20,145 nt of DNA from Tilletiaria anomala UBC 951 (lineage: Eukaryota > Basidiomycota > Exobasidiomycetes > Georgefischeriales > Tilletiariaceae). The notes below the pieces were generated by a model. That model made no database searches. It was not told where the DNA came from and saw only the letters and a program-made list of their open reading frames with translations. Below are positions 11,384 to 20,145 of this stretch, piece by piece (position 1 is the first letter of the stretch; every line of letters begins with the position of its first letter). The position numbers and the translations under genes are program-made. The stretch is taken from NCBI RefSeq assembly GCF_000711695.1, contig NW_013546845.1, forward strand, positions 1 through 20,145, in the 5' to 3' direction.

Positions 11384-11933
11384 CTTGTTGATCGGCGGTG
11401 GGCGTTGGCTCTCACTTATCATCAATATGTGCGGCTGCATCAATATGCTCGTCCCCTTTGCGCTACTCTGAGCTGAGCATGAGACTGCCCAGGATGGGGA
11501 GAGGATTGGAGCAAGTCAAAAAGTAGCGGGTGGTGTTGCTCTAGGCGCGAAAAGGATGTTCGCGTTGCGTTGTGGAGCGACATCACGCGTCTAGGTCACG
11601 TGACCAACTACACGCGCATCTGTGCTTTCTAGCCCACAGCATCGCACTATAGCAGCGACGAGATGCAAATGGGTTAACCGGCGACACCTCGGCTTCTTCA
11701 GTAACATGGAGATGAGGAGCACGCTGCATACATTGTATACATTGCAACAAGCATCACCTTGCCGTGAGGAATGTGCAGTGCAGTGCGCCATTGCGACTCT
11801 ATCGTTCACAGCAACGGGGGTCTAATAGATGCAGTGTTGATCCGCTAGCCTACGCATTCGTCATCTTCCTTGTCTCCAGCGCCAAGGAGCGATCTGTGAC
11901 TGGGTTGCGACTGAAAGAGAGAGACGCGAGAGA
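11384..11933. promoter_or_regulatory. Divergent promoter of SPC24 and the AGTRAP-like gene
   Basis: These 550 bases separate the two divergent start codons and should hold both promoters and leaders. The clearest element is the GGTCACGTGACC palindrome at 11594-11605. A short direct repeat (ATACATTG, TATACATTG) with an internal TGTATACA dyad lies at about 11728-11744. Open frames here are short and end before the ATG at 11934; an upstream ATG at 11829 hits a stop after three codons. Confidence 0.6.
11594..11605. promoter_or_regulatory. E-box palindrome GGTCACGTGACC
   Basis: This is a perfect 12-bp palindrome with a CACGTG core and the GTCACGTGAC form bound by Cbf1-type bHLH factors in fungi. 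It sits 211 bp upstream of the SPC24 ATG and 329 bp upstream of the AGTRAP-like ATG. A near-identical site lies in the crk1 promoter. Confidence 0.6.
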
Positions 11934-12813
11934 ATGGTGCCCGTCCACCCGCGGATGGCGCAGGCCTTGACCATGCCGCTCTATCTTCAGCCACTCATGC
12001 CGACCGGCTTGCAGGCGGTCGACCTCGAGTTTATCTTCGGCCTGCATGTGGTGAATTACCATCGGTATTTGGCTATTAGCGTGTGCATTCGTTGACTTGG
12101 TCTTGCACACAAATTCGCGATGCGATTAACAGGTCCTGTCCATGGTCGCCGTCACATCTATGATACATCCACGCTACACACTCTCGCTCGCCATCCTAGG
12201 CTTGATCGTGACGTCTGAGCCACTCCTGCCTTCCAACAACAGCCGCGGCGCGTCGCTCCTGGTGGTCTTCACGCTGATCTGGTTCCTCTCCGTCCCGCTC
12301 GACATCTTCTGGTTCTTGAGCTACAGATATGCGACGGACAGCATCGCTGTATTTACGCTCTGCGCTAACATGTGCTTCAAGGTTGTCAGCTTGGTCTCCT
12401 GCTCCAGCCTGCTTGTCCAACTCGGACTCGTCGACGAATCTACAGCAGCAGGTACAAGTACAGGAGCGGGCGACAGGGGCGATAGCGGTCTGTCGTCCAG
12501 CTCGCACCCTCAAGTCTGGAACCGCTCTGCCGGAAGCAGCAGCGGCGGCGTCGGTAACTCTTTCGGCAGGTCCGCCGAGCAAGCAAGAGACGGGCCGCCA
12601 ACAGGGAACATCCCTGGCGGATACAGAGACGACGACGCACAAGCACAAGAGGAATCTGTCGTGTTTGTTGGCGAGGAGGATGCAATACCAGTCTCCTCGA
12701 CTACCACGCTGTTCGACAGCACTGCAGCTGGTGGTCCAACGCCTCCGTCGTTGGCGAACAGCGCTCCCAAGCAGTCGCAACAACACCCTGCAGGATACCA
12801 CACGCTTGAGTAA
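11934..12813 (+). CDS. AGTRAP-like multi-span membrane protein with a Ser-rich tail
   Basis: Two exons, 11934-12050 and 12133-12813, are joined across an 82-nt GT-AG intron in phase 0, giving 798 nt and 265 residues. The first ATG after an in-frame stop (about 11823) has A at -3 and G at +4. Hydrophobic segments lie at about 33-50, 55-68, 79-102 and 109-136. The pattern VDLEFIFGLHVVLS near the first span, LDIFWFLSY in the third and an FKVVSLVSC-type last span resemble the angiotensin II receptor-associated protein family (AGTRAP), which is about 150 residues in animals. The remaining 125 residues are hydrophilic, Ser/Gly-rich and acidic, with no recognised domain, and probably face the cytosol. 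The fungal role is unknown. It converges on crk1. Alternative: an unrelated small four-span fungal membrane protein. Confidence 0.75.
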
Positions 12814-13161
12814 AATATCTTCTGTAGCGCACGCTATCATCCAATACTCCATGGACAAATATCTCAATCTTCTATGGACGATACGTCTAGAATCCCAAGC
12901 GCCAAGTGGAAAGCAATGGGAAACTTTTGATTAGGACAGACGTGAAATTGCTGCTGCATGATCGAACATTATGTTATGCGTACAAGTTGGAATACCGGCC
13001 GATGCAAGGAGGGTCTGCAAGTTGACAAAGGGAGCAAGGTATAAAGGAGCTAGCGTCACGTTTGAGGTAAAGAGAATTCCAGCACAACCCGGTCGATACG
13101 AGATACATGCGAGAGCGAGAGGGGAAGGACGGAGGAAGAGAGAAGCACAGGCGCGCACGCG
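12814..13161. other. Convergent intergenic region, no gene seen
   Basis: These 348 bases lie between the stop codons of the AGTRAP-like gene (plus) and the crk1-like gene (minus). They should contain both 3' ends. Open frames here are short and unconvincing, and I see no structured RNA or repeat worth naming. Confidence 0.6.
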
Positions 13162-16100
13162 TTACGAGTCCATTTTACTGTCCTGTTGCAGTATGTTCGC
13201 ACCTGCCGCAAATTCCGCAAAGGACGGCAGCGTTGGCACCGACGAGACAGCCTGATTGCCTAGATATGTCGTCGGGAGCTGATTGAGCGATCGCAGCAGC
13301 TCGTATGCACTGCCGCCCGCGCGGTCGGCGCGCGGGTAGTGCAGCGGGCCTTTCAGCTCCTGCACCTCGAGCTGCGGCGCAAGGCGCGAGGGTGGCGAGT
13401 TGAGCTGCGACTGATGCGGAGCGTAGCCCGGATGCTGTGGCGCGGGCGGGCCCAGCGGCTGCGTCTGCGAAGAAGGGTGTTGGTGCCCGAGCAGTTCGTA
13501 CGATTGAGGTGATGGCGGGATGTCATTCTGCGAAAGTCCGCGCTTGGGTAGGACGGACCGATGCATAGTGATCATCTCGCTGGACGTTGTGCGGTAATCG
13601 GGACCTCGCGCAAATCCATATGGATTGTGCGAGGGCGACGCAACGAGGACTCCAGAAGTGACAGGCCCATTTGATGCTGGCCTTCCCGACGGCACGCCGC
13701 CACCACCGCCCCCGCAATACGGGTGGTAGCGACCGGCGATCACAGAGTGGTGCAAGGGCGAAGCAGATCCAGCACGGATCGATCCGTTACCGCGACTCTG
13801 CCGCCCCGTGCCGAGACGCGCAGGCGCATGCTGCGACGCCGAGTTGTTGTCGCGCGGGAACATGCTGCGCATATCAGCGATGAGATCTTGATCAAGCGAA
13901 TGCACAGACCTCGCTGCGTCAGACTGCGTGCTGCCGCCGGTCGTGCCGCGCACCCTGCGGTCCATAATGCCAGGCTGTGAGCCATGTGAGACGGCCGAGT
14001 TGCCGCGCTGTATGCGCGAGGGGTACTGTCGTCGGTGCGGACCGGGGTCGCTGTCGTTGGACCGGTGCGTGATGCACGACCCGGCCGTGTCTTGCCGGCG
14101 GCGCCGCTCCTGCTCTCGCTCCCACCGCTCGTAACCCGCCAGCTCGTTTGGCTCAAATGTGTGATGGTCGGCGTAAGGGAAGGGGGCCGTATCTGCAGCG
14201 CGTGGATTGTGCTGAAGGTCCCCTACCGTCGCGATGCTGCCAGCAAGCGACTGGCGGGACTCGGAACCACCACCGCCGCCGATGCTTCCCGCTCCTTCAG
14301 ACAGCGAGCCATTGACAAGGGCGTCCATGAAGCCCGAGCCGAGCTTGCTGGGGTCCAGCTGCTCGCCTGTCGTCCACTGTACGTGGCGCTTCGAGACGAC
14401 GCCCCTTGCGCGTCCTCTTGCGACATTCTCGCCGGGCCCACCGACGCGCGCGCTAAGGCTCTCGTCAAGCACTTCATACAGTGACTCGTTGTCCTCCCCA
14501 TCCGAGTAGACTTGCGAGTCCATCGCGCTCGGATAGCCTTTGCCGCGTCCATAAGGACTGCTGCCTGGATCTCTGGCTTGCATGGACGGGACGAGCGAAG
14601 CAACGGATGGGTGCTGCTGATAAGGATGTTGTTGCTGTTGCTGTTGCTGCTGCTGCTGGGGTATCCGTATCGATGCATCCGAGGCAGCCAGTTCGTCCGC
14701 CTTTCTGTCCTTGAAGACGCGCGAGACCCACTTGCCCATCTTGCGGCGCCTACGGTCGGCCGAATCGAACGTCTCATTGCTGCCATAGTTGTTGCCCTTC
14801 TGCTCAATGTGTTCGCTGCTCGAGGTGCCAAGGAAAGCGCTGCCGATGGTGCTCGCGCTCGCATGCAGGCTAGCCCAGAGGCCAACTTGGCTGTGCGAGG
14901 GCGAAATGCCACCGCCGCCGCTGGTAGCAGCAGACGCAGACCCCCCGGCGTGCTGGGCCGGCAAAGGCAAGTCGACGTCATACACGGTGCGCTGGTCGGC
15001 GGCGTGCTGCTGTACATCGAGCAGCGTCCCGTTGGCGTGCATCGGCGGGACACGCACCGGCGCATCATCGCCGAGCTGCATGGGTAAACCGGGCTGCTCG
15101 AGCGCTTGTGCAGACCCCAAGGGCGGCGCGCACGACAGCAGTTGTGAGCCGGTTGCATCCATCTTCGCACCGCCAGCCTGTACGTGCAGCTGTTCCTGCG
15201 CGGAAGGGTAGAAGGGTGCGTGGTGCGGCTGCGCAACATGCATGGTCTCATCGGTATCCTGTTGCTGCCGCTGCGGCAGCAAACCGCCGGCCGTCTGGCT
15301 GGCGGCGAGGTCGGGGCTGGTGGAACCGAACTTGGGCTTGCGCTCGTCATGCGAGTAGGCGTGGCTGGGCGGGAGCGCGCGCGGGGGCTCGGCAGCGGCA
15401 CGGTAGGATTGTTTGATCGACTCGTCGTCGATCTTAGCGAGGTTGGGCACGACGTGGCCGAGCGCCTGGGCCGCCTGGATCTTGTCCTTGGGAATGATCG
15501 AGCGCGACGCGATCGGGCGGAGCGACTTGGCGTCGCGCTCAAAGTACGGGTGCTCCATGAGGCCCGCGGTGGTGAGGCGCGATTTGGGCTCGTACTGGAG
15601 CAGAGAGCTGATGCAATCGATTAGGCTCATCGGAGTCCTGCTGCCGAAAAGCTTGGCCAAGCGCACCGGCTTGCACTGCGGCCACTGGAAGCCAACCGCG
15701 CTGGCCATCTTGAACCCGCGCGGCCAAGGGCCGCCCCCCATTCTCTTGCCGCGGTCGTCGCTGGGCCAGTCGTCGCTGGGGGTGCCCATGATCTCGCAGA
15801 TGGCCAGCACCTGTGTCACCTCGCTCGAGCCGGGGAAGAGCGGACGCAGGTTGATGATCTCGGCCATGATCGTACCGACAGCCCAGATGTCGACTGGGTT
15901 GCTGTAGTCGCGCGCGCGCAGCAGCACCTCTGGCGCGCGGTACCAGCGCGTGGACACGTACTCGGTGAATGGGGGGATGCTGCTTGTCTCGCGCGCCAGG
16001 CCAAAGTCCGCGATCTTGACGATGACGAGCACATCGCGCTCGATGATATCTGTCCGCCCAGGGCATGGGTATTCAGACAGGCCGAGCGTGGTGAGCAGCA

Positions 16101-17457
16101 GGTTCTCCGGCTTGAGGTCGCGGTGAAAGTAACCGTGCGTGTGGATGTGGTGCAGGCCCTCGACGATCTGCCGGAAGATGGTCGCGATGAGGCCCTGTGC
16201 CAGCGGACGGCCCTTGCGCGACTTGGTCAGCTGGTACAGGTTGCCCTCCATGCACTCGAAAACGAAGTGCAGTTCGTGGGTCGTGGGTAGCAGGAAGGCG
16301 TCGTACAGCGGAATGATGTGCGGATGCGGCGGGATGGCGAGGAGAGACTGCGAAAAAATGAGCAAGTGTCAGCGCGTCCTGTTTGAAAAGGGCCTGGCTG
16401 TATGCGGGCGATCCCTTCGTCCTGCAACGAAACAGTCGCTCACCTTGAGCTCTTTGAGGGTCAAGCACTCCGCCCAGTTGCGATACTGCTTCTTCATCTT
16501 CTTGATCGCCACGAGCCTGCTGCCGGAGAACTCGGGGCGCGTGCTGGGGTGCTGCATCAGGCTGAGGTCCGTGCCGCTCGGCAGGGGCGAGCGCCAGTCG
16601 GCGAGAAAGACGGTGCCGAACGAGCCGTCGCCGACATCACGGATGATGCGGAAGTCCCGCGGTCCCTCCTTGAGGAGGTCCGCTGCCGTTTTTGGAAGTG
16701 CCGCCGATGTGCTCGCGCCGGCCTTTTGTGCGCTCCCTCCAGACCCCAGTACCACGGCTGCTGAGGATGATGATGACGACGATGCTGCTGCTGTTGCGAA
16801 TGTATCGGATCCATTCCCATTTATGCCTGCATGCTCCGCCATGCCGGCTACGGCGCCTTTCCCATCTCCTGCAGAGGCACCGTTGACGACGTTTGACGGC
16901 GCTGCATACCCCTGCGCCGGTATGGCGAGCTGGGGTTCCAGCGCGACACTCGTGGCGTACATGTTTGCGGCGGAGACGACGGATGAGCCGTGCGACGCGT
17001 GAGCCCCATGCTGCGACGGCGCGGCGCCGGACGCCGAGTGAAACGCGTAGCCCGTGCTGGCTAGCAGGTCGTTGATCGTCGCGCGCGTGTTGGATGACGG
17101 GGCTGTGGATGATGCGGTCGTCGACGCGGACGGAGTATCGGCTGTATCGGAAGCGAGCAGGCGAGAGGACGTCGCAGTGGAGGTGGAGGAGGACGCTGCT
17201 ACTACTGCTGATGTTAAGGAGGAGGAGGACGCCACCGCCAGACTCGCGTCGTTGCTTGGGCCTGGCGCCCCATTCATGTATGCATCCTGCGGATGTTGCT
17301 GTTGAGGTTTCTGTTGCTGTTGCTGTTTCTGTTGATGGTGGTAGTGGTAGTGGGAGTACATATGCGCTCGCTTCTCCTGCTGCTGTTGATTGAAGGCATA
17401 CTGCTGCCGCTGGTTGGGTTGAGAAGATGACGCTGCAGGGGAAGGAAAGGCAGGCAT
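13162..17457 (-). CDS. crk1: Ime2/RCK-family protein kinase, Crk1-like
   Basis: Exon 1 (17457-16444) and exon 2 (16347-13162) are joined across a 96-nt GT-AG intron in phase 0, giving 1399 residues. Residues 1-260 are Gln/His/Ser-rich. The kinase domain spans about 269-607: glycine loop GDGSFG (276-281), VAIK lysine 319, helix-C Glu 336, HRD 413-415, DFG 452-454, TEY activation motif 466-468 and WYRAPE 473-478. MEGNLYQL and KIADFGLARE are typical of the RCK group (MAK/ICK, Ime2, S. pombe Pit1/Mde3, U. maydis Crk1). Two family-atypical insertions lie between HRDLKPEN and DFG (about 425-449) and after the GTP motif (about 528-545). The 790-residue tail is disordered with a ten-Gln run (902-911). 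Crk1 in U. maydis acts in morphogenesis and mating and is activated through its T-x-Y motif. The start is the first ATG of the open frame; an in-frame stop lies upstream. Confidence 0.88.
14629..14658 (-). repeat. CAA/CAG polyglutamine tract in crk1
   Basis: Ten consecutive glutamine codons, mixed CAA and CAG, encode residues 902-911 of the kinase tail. A second interrupted Gln-rich tract lies at about 17294-17333 in the N-terminal region. Both are likely to vary in length. Confidence 0.75.
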
Positions 17458-17529
17458 GCCGGCAGTGGCGCTGCTCGAGCTGGACAAGGCCCTGCGAGGG
17501 GGCCGTCCTAGTTCCCCTTGGTAGATCCG

Positions 17530-17550
17530 TTAGAGGTGACGTTCGGCCAT
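17530..17550 (-). promoter_or_regulatory. Six-codon in-frame upstream ORF before crk1
   Basis: ATG at 17550 opens a frame of six codons (M-A-E-R-H-L) closed by TAA at 17532-17530. The context is strong (A at -3 is absent but G follows the ATG and the leader AAGAC precedes it). The frame is the same as the main ORF, and no other stop lies between this TAA and the ATG at 17457. If transcribed it could reduce or gate initiation at the main start. Whether it lies in the mRNA leader is unknown. Confidence 0.35.
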
Positions 17551-17626
17551 GTCTTGCCTTCAGCTCCGCTCCCTGTGGTTTGCAATCTCCCTTCCCGCTG
17601 CTTGCTGGCAGCTCGCCTCCGCCCCG

Positions 17627-17637
17627 GGTCACGTGAC
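17627..17637. promoter_or_regulatory. E-box site GGTCACGTGAC in the crk1 promoter
   Basis: The 10-bp palindrome GTCACGTGAC, preceded by a G, lies 170 bp upstream of the chosen crk1 start. It differs from the site at 11594-11605 only in the last base. It is a candidate Cbf1/bHLH binding site. Confidence 0.5.
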
Positions 17638-17998
17638 ATTGCACTCCAGCCCCGCAGCGCCGTGGGCCTCATCGGCACATCCATCAATGTCTCCCTTGTG
17701 GGCCCCTCATCACTCATGCTCGGCTATGGTATAAGCACGTATGCTCCTTGGACTTGGATCAATCTATCCATTTTCCCCGCCTGCCTTCGTAGTGTGTCTA
17801 TGCACATATGTGGATTGGTCTATGTGAGCATCGACGGTCGCAACACCCTGCATAGAAGTCTCCATTGTTTCGTGAACCGTCGTCAATGGGAAATTTTCGC
17901 CCAACTGGCGCCAACGGGAGGACCCCACTCCGCTATCGAACCTCCTCCACAGGGTGATGGCAGCACTGGCTCCGGCGACGATCAATCCGGAGGGGAGA

Positions 17999-18079
17999 CC
18001 GCACACTCTGGAAACATTGTTCTTCTGAACAAGGACAACATGTCTCTGTTTAGAAGAACAATGCTGCCAAAGTGTGCGG
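17999..18079. repeat. 81-nt near-perfect palindrome (hairpin without loop)
   Basis: The sequence from 17999 to 18079 reads almost the same on both strands. The two 40-nt arms around base 18039 match at 33 of 40 positions, and the first nine bases are exactly complementary to the last nine. The longest uninterrupted paired block is 12 nt (CATTGTTCTTCT against AGAAGAACAATG). As RNA or single-stranded DNA it would fold into one long stem. Both strands stay open and translate to similar peptides with a shared SLFRRTM run, which follows from the symmetry and is not evidence of coding. It could be a small foldback element, an inverted duplication, or a regulatory stem. Confidence 0.75.
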
Positions 18080-18281
18080 CGATCACCTCCTGCTCAACGT
18101 CGTCGGACCGAAGCTGACAGGTTCGTAGGGTCTGGAAGTCTTCTACTCCTTCGATTCGGTCGACTGGCTCTTCACCCGACTCGTGACATCTTTCGTCCAG
18201 GTGGCCTTCACTGTCCGCAGCCCCCCCCTTCCGGCCCAGGCCACTCCCGCCACGGTCGACGACTTCGCCTCGGCTGTGTAA
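18078..18281 (+). pseudogene. Coding-like relic, unrecognised
   Basis: One plus-strand frame gives a coherent protein-like run: GDHLLLNVVGPKLTGS, a stop, then GLEVFYSFDSVDWLFTRLV and about 28 more residues to a second stop at 18279-18281. The codon choice (GTC, GAC, CTC, TTC) resembles the real exons nearby. There is no clear start, and the left end merges into the 81-nt palindrome. I do not recognise the family. It may be a fragment of a broken host gene, an exon of an unrecognised gene, or chance. Confidence 0.25.
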
Positions 18282-18998
18282 ACGCGCCTCCTGGACGGCC
18301 GTTCGCACCCGTTCCATGACAGACGGGCCAGGCATCCTGCACGTGCAGCAGCAGTGACGCTAGCCACGAGCAGCGAGGCCAGTGACAAGAGGAAGTTCAA
18401 AACCAACCGGCAGACGGGCGCAGTACATTTCCAGTGTGCCTCGTCCCCTTTACCGTCGCGCTCACATCTTCGCCCCCCGTCCGCCGCCGGTCTCAGACGT
18501 CACCCTCCTCCCCGGCCTGATCCAGGGTCGCCCGTGTCACTCTGATTCACTTTTGCACAGGCAGATCGGGGCCCCAGAGAACAGAGTGCTGGAAGCAGGG
18601 GGAGTAAGTGCAAGTCACTTTCTGGACAGAGACTGCAGTAAATTTGTTGCGGACGAGGTACATTGAGGGAATGCAATGACATGAGCGTCACTAGTATTTA
18701 TGCGATACGAGAAGGGTGTTGCACACACACGAGATGTGCTGCGCATGTCAAAATAACGATGCTGATTGATGGAAGCTGAACCCGTTCTGTGCTTACTACA
18801 CTCACCCGCTGCGGCCGAACGCTTCGACGGCCGCTCCTGGCGACGACCGATGGTCGGCCGGTGACAGTGGCCAAGGTCATAGGGAAGAAGTATGCTGAAA
18901 GGCGGCGTCAGCAACATGCGATCATATCACGTCTCTTTTCGAGGCCAATGCGAACGCTATGCTACATGTAGATGGTACGGTACACGCATGCCGCACCG

Positions 18999-20145
18999 TC
19001 ACTCCGGCGTGCACACGATTCGCCGACCTTGCATGACCGCGAACGACGGCCCGGCGCAGATGATGTCCAGAGTGCATGCGCCCGCGGCGGTGGCGCTGCC
19101 CACCGCGACACCCGCGTCGAGACCTTGCAGCGTGAACCAGACGCACCCCCGCGGTGCGATACGCCGTGTGCAGCAGCCGGAAGCGAAGCGCGGCCAAGTG
19201 GCTCAGCTCGACCGTCCATCCGTCCGCGATGGGCCAAGCCAGCGAGAGCGCGATGGGCCGGTTCTTCAGTTTCCAGCGGCTCGCCCACGGCCGTAGCAGA
19301 CCCTTGTACGTGGCGAAGCGGCCCGTCGTGAACGGGATGTTGACGCCGTCGAGGATTGCGTTCGGCACGTCCGGGAGCGGCGCCAGGGCCGCGCAGATGG
19401 GCCAGCACAGCATCTCGCCGTGCGCAGAGTTGGTCAACACCGCCTTCGGCGCCGCACCGCTATCCATCAAGGTTGCCATGGCCGTCGTACCCGGCAGAGG
19501 AAGCCTTCGCGCAAGCCGCTATGCGAGATGCTGACATTGCCCCGTCCCTCGCGTCTGAAGCAGCCGCCTTGTCTTCCAGGTAAGCGGCATGCAGGCCAAA
19601 GTAATACTCGCGTCCCGGCCCGCCGGCTGACGGTGAGTCGCGACACGCGAGAATCTCGCGTGCCCTGTCGCTCCGCAGCAGCCGTGGCCTGGTGCCCGGC
19701 GGGCTGGGCATGACGAGCAGCGAGCCAGCAAACGCCAGCATCCCGCGCATGATGTCCGACGCCATCGTTCACAGGCCCGTTGCACCGTGCTCGGGTTACA
19801 CATGCACCGGTATGCTCTCGCTATTGATCGCTACATTGCCATGCATGTGCGCATGCCAAAAGTCCATCGTCTGCTCTGGCAGCGGACCGTAGAACAAGCG
19901 GACCATCCCGAGCGGCCCGAGGACGGCCCGTGACATGCGCTCGGAGTAGATCTCGGTCTGAGTCCGCTACGGGTTGTTGTGCTCTAGCAGGTGTTGAAGG
20001 ATCATCGAGCTGCCGCCCGAGTAGGAAATTCGAGGCTCAGCAGGGAGACAGTGCGCACAGAGATGTTGCTCACATTGCTACCTGTCAGGACTTCTGCAGA
20101 AGTCGGTCCTGGTTGCTGAGCGCTGGAGGGATACCTGCAACCCCC
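18999..20145 (-). pseudogene. Decayed beta-lactamase-family serine hydrolase, 5' end beyond window
   Basis: Read on the minus strand from the right edge, segments in order match the class C beta-lactamase-like (LACTB/EstB-type) hydrolase family: ISYSGGSSMILQHLLE (the YxN-equivalent region), VLGPLGMVRLFYGPLPEQ, IPVHV followed by PEHGATGL and TMASDIMRGMLAFAGSLL, YYFGLHAAYLED, a SISHSGLREGFLC segment equivalent to the H/KxG motif, AVLTNSAHGEML, and a C-terminal part ending GRRIVCTPE at a stop (18999-19001). At least three in-frame stops and two or more frame changes separate these pieces, and introns do not obviously remove them. The Ser-x-x-Lys nucleophile motif would lie beyond the window. Such enzymes hydrolyse esters, amides or peptides; the substrate is unknown. 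Confidence 0.7.

Larger units (their letters stand above)
17640..18998. other. Non-genic region with palindrome and coding-like relics
   Basis: Between the crk1 promoter and the decayed hydrolase gene no complete gene is convincing. A TATA-like GGTATAAG occurs near 17729-17736. The plus-strand frame 17518-18117 (199 codons) includes a plausible hydrophilic run around 17880-18000 but no recognisable domain. The 81-nt palindrome at 17999-18079 and a coding-like relic at 18078-18281 are listed separately. From about 18350 to 18998 open frames are short on both strands, and a 10-bp palindrome CTACATGTAG occurs at 18962-18971. Confidence 0.45.

Noticed and set aside
14223-15542. 439-codon frame on the minus strand overlapping crk1
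   Set aside because: It is a shadow of the kinase exon in another frame, produced by high GC and repeated codons; it is Arg/Ser/Pro-biased with no domain.
17485-17487. TTG at 17487 as the crk1 start
   Set aside because: It is not an ATG. The first in-frame ATG is at 17457, and non-ATG initiation cannot be supported from sequence.
16637-17644. 335-codon minus-strand frame overlapping crk1 exon 1
   Set aside because: The kinase frame alone carries the glycine loop and VAIK lysine and splices cleanly to exon 2; this frame has no motif.
17508-17717. 69-codon minus-strand frame with an ATG at 17717 as a first crk1 exon
   Set aside because: It is in a different frame from crk1, ends at a stop before the main start, and has no good donor to join it to exon 1.
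1-20145. tRNA, rRNA, CRISPR array, or retroviral/LTR element
   Set aside because: No T-loop consensus, rRNA core, regularly spaced repeats, long terminal repeats or reverse-transcriptase/capsid motifs were seen by eye on either strand.

Overview
The window reads as nuclear DNA of a basidiomycete fungus. Its introns are short (70-109 nt) with GT-AG ends and CTGAC-like branch sites. Coding exons are GC-rich and their proteins carry long Ser-, Gly- and Gln-rich low-complexity tracts. The best-recognised gene is an Ime2/RCK-family kinase most like Crk1 of the smut fungus Ustilago maydis, so a relative within Ustilaginomycotina is my guess. That placement is inference, because no ribosomal or other phylogenetic marker is present.

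Layout. Positions 1-4299 are gene-poor: no complete gene is convincing, only coding-like scraps, small inverted repeats and low-complexity tracts. Positions 4300-10149 (+) hold a three-exon gene for a 1902-residue protein, with a disordered Ser-rich N-terminal two thirds and a long coiled coil in the C-terminal third; it is unrecognised. Positions 10399-11383 (-) hold a four-exon gene for the kinetochore subunit Spc24, convergent with the previous gene. A 550-bp divergent promoter follows, with a perfect GGTCACGTGACC palindrome. Positions 11934-12813 (+) hold a two-exon gene for an AGTRAP-like multi-span membrane protein. It converges, across 348 bp, on positions 13162-17457 (-), a two-exon gene for the Crk1-like kinase (1399 residues, TEY activation loop). 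The kinase leader and promoter carry a second GGTCACGTGAC site and a tiny in-frame upstream ORF. Positions 17640-18998 hold no clear gene but contain an 81-nt near-perfect palindrome and a coding-like relic. Positions 18999-20145 (-) are a decayed beta-lactamase-family serine hydrolase gene that runs off the right edge.

The genes do not form one pathway. The layout is the usual fungal alternation of convergent and divergent pairs: cell division (Spc24), signalling and morphogenesis (Crk1), a membrane protein, and an unknown coiled-coil scaffold. The core from 4300 to 17500 is intact and densely coding, while both flanks look eroded. All four complete gene models are phase-consistent, with exon sums divisible by three, which is the strongest internal support for the splice sites. 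I found no convincing undescribed system. The most unusual non-coding object is the 81-nt palindrome.
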